Both the position numbers and the translations under genes were made by a program. A stretch of DNA of 46,060 nt, taken from NCBI GenBank assembly GCA_945870455.1, contig CAMBSL010000013.1, positions 1 through 46,060 of the forward strand, written 5' to 3'. The DNA comes from Pirellula staleyi DSM 6068 (lineage in GTDB: Bacteria; Planctomycetota; Planctomycetia; Pirellulales; Pirellulaceae). Every line of letters begins with the position of its first letter. Position 1 is the first letter of the stretch. The notes under the pieces are model-generated. The model made no database searches. It saw nothing but the letters and a program-made list of their open reading frames with translations, and had not been told where the DNA came from. Positions 1 to 9,729 of the stretch are shown here, one piece after another.

Positions 1-563
1 CCTGCACCTGCACCCCCTGTACCTGCAGCTTGCGTTGGCACTGGAACGTTGATCTGGATATTGGCCGTGTTGATATCCCCTTGGACGCTGGCTTCGGCTG
101 TCGTTTGTTTTGTCTCGTCCGCTTGACGTGTCTGCTTGTCCGCTAGAAATTTTTTGGGATTCTGTACCAAGGCGAGCCGGGCACGCTCCTCGAGCACCAT
201 TTTGTTGGCGCGCTCTGGATCGATTTGGGTCCAACTCTCACGAAAACTTCGACTTGTAATTTTCCGCACCAAGCGTTGGTCGTTATCAAACCAATCCACT
301 TGATATCGCTGCGTTTCTACGTTTTTCACAGGTCGGCGACTAAGGTTATCCCTATCCTCAATGAGGCACCATGCTCTCACTTGAAAGCGACCGGTTTCAG
401 GCGACTGCTCATAGAATATCACCTGATCGTAAACATGACGACCTTGATGATCGTAGAAATGATTTAACTCAATCAGATCGACATATTCTTCGGCAGTGTT
501 GGTGCCCTTAGAAGATGACAGTGCAAAAACGCACAAACATAAAGTGAATGTGTTTGTAAACAT
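1..563 (-). CDS. Secreted hypothetical protein, 3' part runs off the window
   Basis: Continuous minus-strand frame from ATG at 563 (MFTNTFTLCLCVFALSSSKGTNTAEEYVDLIELNHFYDHQGRHVYDQVIFYEQSPETGRFQVRAW...) to the window edge; hydrophobic N-terminus, Gly/Ala-rich end. Not in the ORF track because it has no stop in the window. Confidence 0.7.
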   Translation of the reverse strand, partial: MFTNTFTLCLCVFALSSSKGTNTAEEYVDLIELNHFYDHQGRHVYDQVIFYEQSPETGRFQVRAWCLIEDRDNLSRRPVKNVETQRYQVDWFDNDQRLVRKITSRSFRESWTQIDPERANKMVLEERARLALVQNPKKFLADKQTRQADETKQTTAEASVQGDINTANIQINVPVPTQAAGTGGAGA

Positions 564-1023
564 GACCGCGAACCCTCAACTTGAAAACTCCTAAGGTAGA
601 TCGATGTCTTGTGAGACTATCGAGGAGATCACATGAGACGCGATGAATCACGCGGTGGTCCAAGAGTCCAACGAATGCCCGTGCAAACGAAGAGGCTATT
701 AAACCGAGAGGGTGGAGAGTTTCCGCGTTACATCATCGAACGATTCTGCAATGCAATCACCTCATATTAAGATAGAACTCTGATCCACAACGATCGGAAA
801 CGAACTATTTGTGGAGAATCCGAACCGAAGATTGAATCCCTGCTTCGTAGCGCGATTCGAATCCATCCGGACTCATCAATAGCAATTTATCGGAACCTAT
901 GTCCATAGTAGTTAAGACAAAACCGTAAGCCAAGGAAATCTTTTTTCAGAATCGTTAGATTGCCCAACGCAACCTACCTGCCGAACGTCTTTGGAAGCGA
1001 CCGTAATGGCATGAGATAGTCCC

Positions 1024-1089
1024 GTAGCACAGGCTGCTAGCCTGTGCTTTTGACAATTACAGGCTAGCAGCGCTAGCAGCCTGTGCTAC
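1024..1089. repeat. Intergenic palindromic element
   Basis: GTAGCACAGGCTGCTAG (1024-1040) is the exact reverse complement of CTAGCAGCCTGTGCTAC (1073-1089); the left side also contains a nested hairpin AGCACAGGCT-GCT-AGCCTGTGCT. Confidence 0.9.
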
Positions 1090-1281
1090 GTGAATTCCCA
1101 ACCGAGACGGACAAAATTTGACCACCGCCGGTGTCGTCTTTTTTAAGGGCGAGCCTATACTTAGGGCGTGCCTCCACTTAGGATCGTTCGAACAATCAAC
1201 GTCTGATCCTAAAGAAACGGATTGGTCCGAATTAAGAACACGAAACCACGAAACAACCTCCAATCGAACATAGGTCAAGCC

Positions 1282-2376
1282 ATGAAACCAGCGAATTTCC
1301 TTGCCTGGGCTGCTGCCATTGCTGTTTCCACGTTCGCGGTATCCATCACCACCGCAGAGGAGTCGGCCGATCGAAAGGCGATGATCGAAAAGGCTGTCGG
1401 CTTCCTAAAAACCGTTGGCCAATCGGAAAATGGTTCTTTCAGCAGTAAAACGGGACCTGGCGTGACTGGGCTGGTGACAGCCGGACTACTGTCGGTCGGA
1501 CTCCCTGACACCGATCCCTTGGTTGCTAAATCGCTCAAGTATCTTGAAAGCACACGTCACGAAGACGGTGGACTTTATGCACCTGAATCCCGTCACGCAA
1601 ATTACGAAACTTGCCTTGCCATGATGGCCTTTTCCAAAGTGAACTCAGACGGTCGCTACACCGAGCTAATCAAGGGTGCCGAGAAATTTGTTAAGTTGCA
1701 ACAGTGGGACGAAGGGGAAGGGCTCAAGTCCGATGATAACGCATACGGTGGTGCGGGCTACGGCAGTAAATCGCGACCGGACCTGTCCAATACAGGGTTC
1801 TTGATCGAGGCACTTCGAAACGCGGGTTGTCCCGAGGACGATCCCGCTATCCAACGAGCGCTGGTCTTTGTATCCCGCTGCCAAAATCTAGAATCGCCAG
1901 CGAACCGAACCGAGTTCGCGCCCAAAGTCAACGATGGCGGCTTCTATTATACACCCGCCGCCGGAGGTGAATCCTTTGCGGGCAAGGAAGAAAACGGCGG
2001 ACTGCGTTCCTATGCATCCATGACGTATGCTGGTCTCAAAAGCATGATCTTCGCGGGTGTTGACAAGAACGACTATCGTGTCAAAGCCGCGAAGAATTTC
2101 CTTTATAGCAATTACTCTGTTTCCACCAATCCTGGAATGGGAAGTTCCGGTTTGTATTATTATCAGCAAACGATGGCAAAGGCCCTGGATGCCCTGGGTG
2201 AACCAGAATTCAACTCGAAAGAAGGACCTCGCAACTGGAAATCCGATTTGCTAAAGTACTTGTCGAAGCAGCAGCAAGAGAATGGATCGTGGACAAATCC
2301 CGACGCGCGATGGATGGAAGGTGACCCGAACTTGGTGACCGGATATGTGCTGCTCACTTTGTCGTATTTGAAGTAA
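1282..2376 (+). CDS. Secreted prenyltransferase/squalene-oxidase repeat (terpene-cyclase-like alpha/alpha fold) protein
   Basis: Signal-peptide-like start MKPANFLAWAAAIAVSTFAVSITTA; repeated motifs such as ENGSFSSKTGPGVTGLVTAGLL, DGGLYAPESRHANYETCLAMMAF, NGSWTNPDARWMEGDPNLVTGYVLLTLSYL. Confidence 0.8.
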   Translation: MKPANFLAWAAAIAVSTFAVSITTAEESADRKAMIEKAVGFLKTVGQSENGSFSSKTGPGVTGLVTAGLLSVGLPDTDPLVAKSLKYLESTRHEDGGLYAPESRHANYETCLAMMAFSKVNSDGRYTELIKGAEKFVKLQQWDEGEGLKSDDNAYGGAGYGSKSRPDLSNTGFLIEALRNAGCPEDDPAIQRALVFVSRCQNLESPANRTEFAPKVNDGGFYYTPAAGGESFAGKEENGGLRSYASMTYAGLKSMIFAGVDKNDYRVKAAKNFLYSNYSVSTNPGMGSSGLYYYQQTMAKALDALGEPEFNSKEGPRNWKSDLLKYLSKQQQENGSWTNPDARWMEGDPNLVTGYVLLTLSYLK

Positions 2377-2644
2377 TGGACCGACCCGCCGCCGGCTCGC
2401 CCCCAGTTGGCACTCACTTCGCCGATAGGCTGTGAGTTTTTGGATGGCAGTTTGGTAACCCGTTCCCGTAACGGCTTGTTGCTTTAATGGATTGTGAGAC
2501 GGGGTATTCGAAAGTGGCATGGGCGCGCTCGCGGGGTAACCCCAGGGGCATTCAATGCATGCCATCTGGCTTTATGCCAGTGGTAATTGACCTTCGCCCT
2601 AGCATGACGGTAATGATCCCCAGTGGTAAACCGGTGCCACGCAA

Positions 2645-2706
2645 TGGTAACCCGAAGCGTGAGCGAGGAGCCGAGCGCAATCCCTCGCTCACGCGTCGGG
2701 TTACCA
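2645..2706. repeat. Intergenic long palindrome
   Basis: TGGTAACCCGAAGCGTGAGCGAGG... pairs with CCTCGCTCACGCGTCGGGTTACCA with one mismatch. Confidence 0.85.
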
Positions 2707-2834
2707 TAGCCTATCCTAGGGCGAACGCGTACTTTCGCAGAGCGAAAGGCGACGATGATAAATTCACAGCCTCAGCGGAACAGCGCAAGCTGTCCGGTGA
2801 GGATTCGGAAGTTACCACTCCAATTAGATCGACT

Positions 2835-4649
2835 TTAAATCAGTTCATCAAGCTGCTCGACCAGGCTTGCAAACCGACTTAAGGCTGTTTCAACGGGCTC
2901 GGGTTGGGTCATATCTACACCCGCTCCCCGCAACAGTTCGAGCGGATCTTGCGAGCATCCTCCCTTGAGAAATCCAAGATAGTCGTTGAGTTCGGATTGC
3001 CCTCCCTCTAAGACCCGTCGCGATAATGCGATCGCCGCCGACAAACCGGTTGCATACTTATACACGTAAAAACCGCGATAGAAGTGCGGGATGCGGAAAC
3101 ACTCAAGCGACAGTTCTTCATCCACTTTGAAATCGGGGCCAAAATAAGCATCGAGAAGATTTCGATAGACTGATTTCATACTCGCTACGGTCAATGGCTC
3201 ACCACTTTCCCCCATTTCATGGGTGATTTTTTCGAATTCGGCGAACATGGTTTGCCGAACCACCGTTGCGCGGATGCTATCGATTTCATGATTGATAATC
3301 GCTGCCTTTTGCTCCTTGGTGGTCGCATTGCGAATCATTTGGTGGGCAAGTAGCTGCTCATTGAAAGTACTGGCCACTTCTGCGACGAAGATGGTGTAAT
3401 TGTAATATTGAAAAGGTTGATTGGCGGCTGAGTAATAGCTGTGCATCGAATGGCCCGCTTCATGTGTGAGCGTAAAAATATCGTTGAGCACGCTTGTCTT
3501 GAAGTTCATCAGGATGAATGGATCGGCATCAAAAGTCCCGCAGCTAAAGGCACCGCTCTGTTTGCCTTGGTTGGGATATCGGTCACACCAACGTCCTCGA
3601 AGCCCTTTTTCAAGCACGTTGGTATATTCGCTCCCAAGCGGCGCGAGTGATGTCAGAATGGTCTCGACCGCTTCGTCCCAAGTGTGATGGGCTTGATCGT
3701 CTGCGAGAATCGGCACGTACGTGTCGTAATGTCGAATGTCCTTGAGACCCATCTTCCGACGGCGCATGTCGAAATAACGATGCACTGCGGGCAAGTGCTT
3801 TCGAACGGCGACAATCAAATTGTCGTAGACGCACTCCGGGATGTTGTCGGAAAAGAGCGAACTTGCACGCGCGCTGGAGTAGTTGCGCGCCTTTGCATAA
3901 TAGACATCGCCATGAATGCTGCCCGCCAACGTTGCCGCTAACGTGTTCTCGTGCGACTGAAACTGGTGGTAGTACTGATGAAATGCTCTTTTGCGAACTT
4001 CGCGGTCTGGCGAAAGCAAAAACGAGCTAAATGATGCGTTCGTCAATTCGACTGCGATTCCTTTTTCGTTAACAACCTCGCCAAACTTGAGATCAGCGTC
4101 ATTCAACTGGCGAAATGCCTTGTTGGCCGTTTGAGCCATTTCCCCTTGCATGGCTAGCAAGTTTTCTTCTGGCTGGCTCAACGTGTGTTTACGGAAGCGA
4201 TTGATTCGTTCGAGGACAAGTCGATAGGGGCTCAGACATTCTTCGGCCATCATGGCTTCTAGTTTTTCGGCTGGAATGGCGAGGATCTCAGGTCGCACGA
4301 AACTTGCCGCTTGCCCCGCCTTGGTGGCGATGTTTTGATACCGAGCTACAAAGCCTTGGTAGTGACTGTTGCTTTGGTCTTCGGTTGTCTTCAAAAAGGC
4401 ATAAGTACCAATCCGTTCTCCGAGCCGATCTAGTTTGATGTCGAACTCAAGGCACTCGGCCAACGTTGCTGCGGAATCTCCGAGTCGGCCGACAAACTGA
4501 GCAAAACCGCCCAGCTCTTGCTCGAACTGAGCCAGTGTTTCGGTCCATTCGGCATCCGTGTTGAAAAGGCTGCTCAAGTCCCAAGTGTCACCAACTTGTA
4601 CGTCCGATCGCTTTGGGTTGGCATTAGCTGGGGTGTTTTCAACGATCAT
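2835..4649 (-). CDS. pepF: Oligoendopeptidase F (M3 family metallopeptidase)
   Basis: ~600 aa with the zinc-binding motif FTLTHEAGHSMHSYYS and overall M3/PepF arrangement; likely start MIVENTPANANPKRSDV. Confidence 0.93.
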   Translation of the reverse strand: MIVENTPANANPKRSDVQVGDTWDLSSLFNTDAEWTETLAQFEQELGGFAQFVGRLGDSAATLAECLEFDIKLDRLGERIGTYAFLKTTEDQSNSHYQGFVARYQNIATKAGQAASFVRPEILAIPAEKLEAMMAEECLSPYRLVLERINRFRKHTLSQPEENLLAMQGEMAQTANKAFRQLNDADLKFGEVVNEKGIAVELTNASFSSFLLSPDREVRKRAFHQYYHQFQSHENTLAATLAGSIHGDVYYAKARNYSSARASSLFSDNIPECVYDNLIVAVRKHLPAVHRYFDMRRRKMGLKDIRHYDTYVPILADDQAHHTWDEAVETILTSLAPLGSEYTNVLEKGLRGRWCDRYPNQGKQSGAFSCGTFDADPFILMNFKTSVLNDIFTLTHEAGHSMHSYYSAANQPFQYYNYTIFVAEVASTFNEQLLAHQMIRNATTKEQKAAIINHEIDSIRATVVRQTMFAEFEKITHEMGESGEPLTVASMKSVYRNLLDAYFGPDFKVDEELSLECFRIPHFYRGFYVYKYATGLSAAIALSRRVLEGGQSELNDYLGFLKGGCSQDPLELLRGAGVDMTQPEPVETALSRFASLVEQLDELI

Positions 4650-4866
4650 TTTACGTGCGTACTTTCTATTCGATTCACATGAGCTTGTCGGAAATTGCAA
4701 CGGATCTTTTCCGTATTCGTTATGGTAGCGTACCGCGAGAAGCGGCCAACATCAGTCTTTGGGATGGATCGAAAAAGTTAGGTTGCTCCACCTATTTCGG
4801 TTCAAATTTGGATAGGATATTCAGTTCCTCGGTTGATTCTTCTCCATCAGTAAGGAATTCGGATCT

Positions 4867-5613
4867 ATGGCTGTCCAATGGATCTCAGGCAAAATTGCTC
4901 GAAAACAGATTTGGTCGGATGGCTTATTTACGGTTTCCATCCACTGCCCAGGAGTTGCCCCTTTTGAGTCTGGCCAGTTCTTGCAAATCGGAATGCAACT
5001 GCCCGAAAAACATTTGCATCGCCCTTATTCTGTCGCCTCGCCACATGGCGAGACACTTGAGTTCTTTATCGTTCGCGTGGATGAAGGTGAGTTGACACCG
5101 CGTTTGTGGGCTTTGAATGAAGGGGACGCAATCGATGTTTCCGCTAAGGCGACCGGTGGTTTTACGCTTTCGCATACGCCTGTCGCCGATTGCATCTGGC
5201 TGCTCGCAACAGGCACCGGACTTGCACCTTATATCGCAATGATGCGAGAGGATGACCTCTGGGAGCGATACAAGAATGTTGTTTTGGTGCATGGTGTCCG
5301 ATTTGCGACCGACCTCGCTTATCAAAACGAGTTGTTGGAAGTGCGTGCTCGGTTTGGCGAACGTTTCCATTCGATACCGGTTGTATCGAGAGCCGAAGTG
5401 CCGGGCGCCATCTCGGGAAGAATCACGACTGCAATCGAGAATGGTTCGCTTGAATCGCAAGCAAACCAAGCCCTTTCGGCATCGAACAGCGTGGTCATGA
5501 TGTGCGGCAATCCACAGATGCTCGACGACGTGGAGGCGCTACTCGACGCGCGCGGCATGGTTCGCCACAAGAAATCAGCCCCTGGCCAACTCGTCGTTGA
5601 ACGCTATTGGTAG
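4867..5613 (+). CDS. fpr: Ferredoxin--NADP reductase
   Basis: RPYSVASPHGETLEFFIVRV (FAD binding), LLATGTGLAPYIAMMRE (NADP binding), VVMMCGNPQMLDDVEALLDARGM; ends VERYW. Confidence 0.92.
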   Translation: MAVQWISGKIARKQIWSDGLFTVSIHCPGVAPFESGQFLQIGMQLPEKHLHRPYSVASPHGETLEFFIVRVDEGELTPRLWALNEGDAIDVSAKATGGFTLSHTPVADCIWLLATGTGLAPYIAMMREDDLWERYKNVVLVHGVRFATDLAYQNELLEVRARFGERFHSIPVVSRAEVPGAISGRITTAIENGSLESQANQALSASNSVVMMCGNPQMLDDVEALLDARGMVRHKKSAPGQLVVERYW

Positions 5614-5676
5614 TGAACGCGATGGGTCCATGCTAGACTGACCGCCTTTCAAGTTTTCCCAAGTGAACAATTTTCG

Positions 5677-6219
5677 ATGGCGATTAAATCCACCGTATAC
5701 AAAGCTGAGTTGGTGGTCAGCGACATGGATCGCAACTACTATGCAACGCACAATCTCGTTTTGGCACAGCATCCTTCAGAACCAGATCGCCGACTGCTGG
5801 CTCGATTGATTGTGTTCGCCCTGTTTGCACATGAGCAATTGGAGTTCGGACGCGGGATTAGCAACGACGAAGATCCAGATTTGTGGCGACGCGATTTGAC
5901 TGGCGCCATCGAGCAATGGATCGAACTTGGCCAGCCCGATGAATCTAGGATTCGAAAGGCGTGTGGTCGCGCGCAACAAGTTGTAGTGGTCAGCTATAGC
6001 GGTAATTCAGCCGAAGTCTGGTGGAATAAGATCGCGTCGTCTGTGGCAAGGTCCAAAAATCTGATGGTGATCGATCTCGACCCTGCCCCTTTAGACCAAG
6101 CATCGCGGTTGTTGCAACGCACCATGAGATTGAGCGCAACGATTCAAGATGGCGACTTGCACTTGAGTAACGACACAGACTCCATCGCCTTGACACCAAT
6201 GACTCGAATGCAGAAATAG
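5677..6219 (+). CDS. YaeQ-like protein
   Basis: 180 aa; MAIKSTVYKAELVVSDMDRNYYATHNLVLAQHPSEPDRRLLARLIVFALFAHEQLEFGRGIS matches my memory of the YaeQ family. Confidence 0.8.
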   Translation: MAIKSTVYKAELVVSDMDRNYYATHNLVLAQHPSEPDRRLLARLIVFALFAHEQLEFGRGISNDEDPDLWRRDLTGAIEQWIELGQPDESRIRKACGRAQQVVVVSYSGNSAEVWWNKIASSVARSKNLMVIDLDPAPLDQASRLLQRTMRLSATIQDGDLHLSNDTDSIALTPMTRMQK

Positions 6220-6252
6220 TAGTTGACGTTGTGACCTTGATCTCGTTCCCAA

Positions 6253-8514
6253 TCATCGCATACGCACCACGCGTTCCGCGAGGATCTGTTTGGCAGCCAA
6301 ACCTGGAATATAGCCTCTTACTCCTTGAATCATCACAGGCTGTTGAAGATATCTCCTTAGATTCAATCCTGCGGACGACTGCACATAGGTGATCACGTTG
6401 CCGGTATCGTCGGTCAATGCGAACTCGGGTTGACCCGGATTCGAAGTGTGGACTTGTACAAGCCAACCCGATGCGTCGCCGGCTTGACCGACTAGCTCGC
6501 TTGTTGCACGCGTAACGAGACTGTTATTGCTAAAGCCAGCAGCCGAGGCTGGCACCACGTTGTTCGGTTGGCTCGACGGATAGAGATAATTGTTTGCTGC
6601 ATTGCCGGCCGTTCGTTGAGCGATGAGAGAGGTGTCTTGAACCATACCCAGTGTCCGTTGTTGCAACGATTCGAATCGTTCGACTCGCTCCAACAGTAAT
6701 CGGGCTTCTCCGCGTACCATGGCGGTCGATCCACTCTCGATCCACTGGGCGGCTTGATTTCGAAAAGGCGTCAAGTTCCAGTTTTCGGTTGGACTTGCAA
6801 TTTCTTGGGTCAATTTTGCAAGAGCCGATTGGATCTCCGGAGTTTGAAATTCACCATGATTGGTCGAACCGTCCATTGTGTCTACTGCATCGTGGGCATG
6901 CGTTGAACTATTGGATAGAGACGAATGTGAAGTGCGCATCGATGGGCTCAAACCATGCCAAGCGGACGTGTCCTGAGGAATCGTGTTGAATTGAGCTGGC
7001 AGCGTTGCTTGGTTTCCATTCGCCGAAGGAACTCCATAGAACATTGGACCGGACGCGAGGCGTCCATCTGGCACAGGTTGCATGATGGCAGTCGCAGTTT
7101 GTTTTCCTCCAAAGAGCGGTTCATTTCCATTAATCAACCGCGAAAACGTGCTCTCGCCTTGACGATAGGGGGATGGCTGAGGCGCTGATGGGCCGGCCAT
7201 TTCGGTTCGACCAAAAGGATTCAACCGATTTGCCTCTAGCCCGGCATTCCCCTGCATGATTCCATTCGTAGACATTGGAAGTCCATCGGGAGGCATTGCC
7301 ATGGTTGGTCCGCGATAACTAGGTCGCGGCAATCGATCGAGACGGTTTGCTTCGACCGGGCCGATACGACCAAGGTTTCCTTGAGATGGGCTTGAATGAA
7401 ACGGTTGTGCGATTCGTGTGTTCGCAGGGGCTCGATCAGCCTCAACAACGCTAATCCCAATTAGTCCAAGGACGCTGCCCACAGGACCCACTCGCAGTTT
7501 TGGATTGTGGTTGGTTTGCATGGAGTCCCATTGACGCATGGAATCTGTTTGGTGCGCTGTCGCTGGCTGCTTGTTGCGAGTCGAATTCGCTGGTAATGGA
7601 CGCATTTTTCTCCCAGAGGACTTGGGGTTAGCGTTGGATGTTTCTTGGTGGGTTGCTTCGACTGGAACGCCATCTGCCACCATTTTGCGTTGAACATCCG
7701 CTTGCTCTTTTTTGATTTGTTGTTGGACTTGAGCAAGAACTTCTTGTTCGTCCGACCAGACGATTTTTCCTTCGACTTGGTTGCTTGTTTCATCCGCAGT
7801 GGGCACAGGCTCAGCGTAGCTTGCCAGCTGAGCTGCGTCCGCCTTCTTTTTAGGTTGTGTGGATTGGGTGTTGTCGGGTCGTTGCGTGGCAAGACTTGGC
7901 GGATCTGCAGGAGTGATGGAATCCGATAGTTGCGAACTCTTGATCCATCGGAATTCGCCCTGCGGTGGAGCGATACGATACCAAAGGTTTTTTTTGCCAT
8001 CGTCGTTTTCTTGCATCTCTTCGCCCAGGATCTGAACCTGCTGTGACTTCGTAAGGGACGATTGCCACATGAATTCCGACACGTTGGGTGAGTCGCTACC
8101 GATCCAAGCGGGTGTATCGACCTCGATAATCTCGGCTGACTTTCCCCCGGGCAAAAGGTAGGCAACACTTGCAGGAATCCAATCATGACTACCTACCGGG
8201 GGACGAATACCGGACCATCCATCGGACGTTTCTAGATAAACGTCGACGACCGCACCTTGCGTCAGCGTGAGCGTTGCGTAGTATTGGTCCGAAGGGCCGG
8301 AACGCACAATGGCTTTATTGGCATGAACGCCTCGAACTCGCGGTTTTTCGTGCTCAACAGCAATATACGCAGGTACCGACTTGCGTTGGGCTTTTTCCTC
8401 TGGTTCGCCGCCTCTGACACGTGGCCCATTGAATGCGATTGCAGACATCTCCGCCGAAAGAACTGAAATGAGTGCGATGCGTCCAAAGTAAGCCGGTAGC
8501 GTATGCATTTTCAA
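6253..8514 (-). CDS. Secreted hypothetical protein with N-terminal bacterial SH3-like region
   Basis: 753-aa ORF; ANKAIVRSGPSDQYYATLTLTQGAVVDVYLETSDGWSGIRPPVGSHDWIPASV is SH3b-like; central low-complexity region. Confidence 0.7.
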   Translation of the reverse strand: MKMHTLPAYFGRIALISVLSAEMSAIAFNGPRVRGGEPEEKAQRKSVPAYIAVEHEKPRVRGVHANKAIVRSGPSDQYYATLTLTQGAVVDVYLETSDGWSGIRPPVGSHDWIPASVAYLLPGGKSAEIIEVDTPAWIGSDSPNVSEFMWQSSLTKSQQVQILGEEMQENDDGKKNLWYRIAPPQGEFRWIKSSQLSDSITPADPPSLATQRPDNTQSTQPKKKADAAQLASYAEPVPTADETSNQVEGKIVWSDEQEVLAQVQQQIKKEQADVQRKMVADGVPVEATHQETSNANPKSSGRKMRPLPANSTRNKQPATAHQTDSMRQWDSMQTNHNPKLRVGPVGSVLGLIGISVVEADRAPANTRIAQPFHSSPSQGNLGRIGPVEANRLDRLPRPSYRGPTMAMPPDGLPMSTNGIMQGNAGLEANRLNPFGRTEMAGPSAPQPSPYRQGESTFSRLINGNEPLFGGKQTATAIMQPVPDGRLASGPMFYGVPSANGNQATLPAQFNTIPQDTSAWHGLSPSMRTSHSSLSNSSTHAHDAVDTMDGSTNHGEFQTPEIQSALAKLTQEIASPTENWNLTPFRNQAAQWIESGSTAMVRGEARLLLERVERFESLQQRTLGMVQDTSLIAQRTAGNAANNYLYPSSQPNNVVPASAAGFSNNSLVTRATSELVGQAGDASGWLVQVHTSNPGQPEFALTDDTGNVITYVQSSAGLNLRRYLQQPVMIQGVRGYIPGLAAKQILAERVVRMR

Positions 8515-8522
8515 GAATTCCT

Positions 8523-9356
8523 TTATCGATGGTTGTTGGTGGTGCTTCCAAAAGCCAACAACACTTGGCTGATCTGTTCGACGATTGCGCTATCTGGTTC
8601 CCGCAGCTCCAGCATGCGCAGCGTGTGGATCGCGTTGGGATTCGACATGAGGCCTAATAGCGAAACGGCTTTCCTTCGCACTTGGATATCAGACTGTTCC
8701 GCCATCCAGACAAGCCATGGGATCGGATCGATATCTTGATCCCGAACCAATCGATCCATTGCCATCGTTCGTTGCTCGATGTTTCCCTGGGCCAAATCGA
8801 TTGCCAATTCAAGTTGCGGTGCGCTCATTCCTCGTTGGACCAGTTCCTTCGATGCCTCTTGAACGATTTTCGGCAGCGTGCTCGACAGAAGCGGGAACAA
8901 TTTTTCGATAGGAAGCTTTTCGATACCGCGAATTGTCGTAAGTGCCTGATTCCCAGGAATCGATTCGACAGCCGGTTTCTGCGACCGGAATATGTCATTG
9001 GGGGTGTTTGGATGTAGCTTGCTAGACTGAGGCAACAGCGTTATGCCCGCAACGGCTAGCTGCTCAATCGCGGATTCACTGTGTTTTGGATCGAGGTCAT
9101 TGAGTGCCAGCAGGCTTGGCAAGATATCTTCGGATGAATTATTTTCGGGTCGGCTCAATTGCTGTTTCCAGTCCAACGGAAGCCACTGCCTCGATACATA
9201 TGGCCAGCTCCAAACTGCCGCGACAACGAAGCCTAGCGGCAAGACGATTCGAAGGAACGATGAACGACGGGGCAACGGTCGATCCATCGATTCGCCGAGC
9301 AGCCAATCCGCATCGATCTGCACAAGTTCTTTATTACCGTTCTTTCGGCCTGCCAT
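8523..9356 (-). CDS. Hypothetical membrane-anchored protein with HEAT-like repeats
   Basis: One N-terminal TM segment (SSFLRIVLPLGFVVAAVWSWPYV) then helical repeats; directly upstream of and co-directional with the SH3b-like gene. Confidence 0.6.
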   Translation of the reverse strand: MAGRKNGNKELVQIDADWLLGESMDRPLPRRSSFLRIVLPLGFVVAAVWSWPYVSRQWLPLDWKQQLSRPENNSSEDILPSLLALNDLDPKHSESAIEQLAVAGITLLPQSSKLHPNTPNDIFRSQKPAVESIPGNQALTTIRGIEKLPIEKLFPLLSSTLPKIVQEASKELVQRGMSAPQLELAIDLAQGNIEQRTMAMDRLVRDQDIDPIPWLVWMAEQSDIQVRRKAVSLLGLMSNPNAIHTLRMLELREPDSAIVEQISQVLLAFGSTTNNHR

Positions 9357-9548
9357 AGAAAGGGATTCGATCGCCTACAAAAGGGACAAGCAGCGACCAC
9401 TCACTGCCGAAATTTTTTCGTCAAAGATCGCATATAAATTAAAGTCCTCCCGCGATTCAACCCCAACTCAAATAGAAGTGTACAATTGGGCTAGGTGGGA
9501 AAGCTGGCGAGCTGAGCTGCTAAGAAAAAAGATTTTGGAACAGTGCCA

Positions 9549-9693
9549 TTGGGCGCTTGCCGCGCTAGCCCCGGTTCTCTTAGCCGTCGGGCGCTAGCCC
9601 CGGTTCTCGACGAATGTCTTAGCCGTCGGGCGCTAGCCCCGGTTCTCGAAGAATGTCGAGCAATTAAAAAACCGGGGCTACTGCCCAACGGCT
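9549..9693. repeat. Cluster of GCTAGCCCCGGTT repeats plus inverted copy
   Basis: GCGCTAGCCCCGGTTCTC occurs three times (from ~9563, ~9591, ~9630) and is followed by AACCGGGGCTACTGCCCAACGGC on the other strand (from ~9670). Confidence 0.9.
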
Positions 9694-9729
9694 CTATCAG
9701 ATTTTTAACACCGCGTGAAAGTGAACAAT

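Noticed and set aside
5322-5570. Antisense ORFs overlapping fpr, pepF, glmS, hsdR and other long genes
   Set aside because: Shadow ORFs on the opposite strand of well-supported coding regions; no independent motifs.
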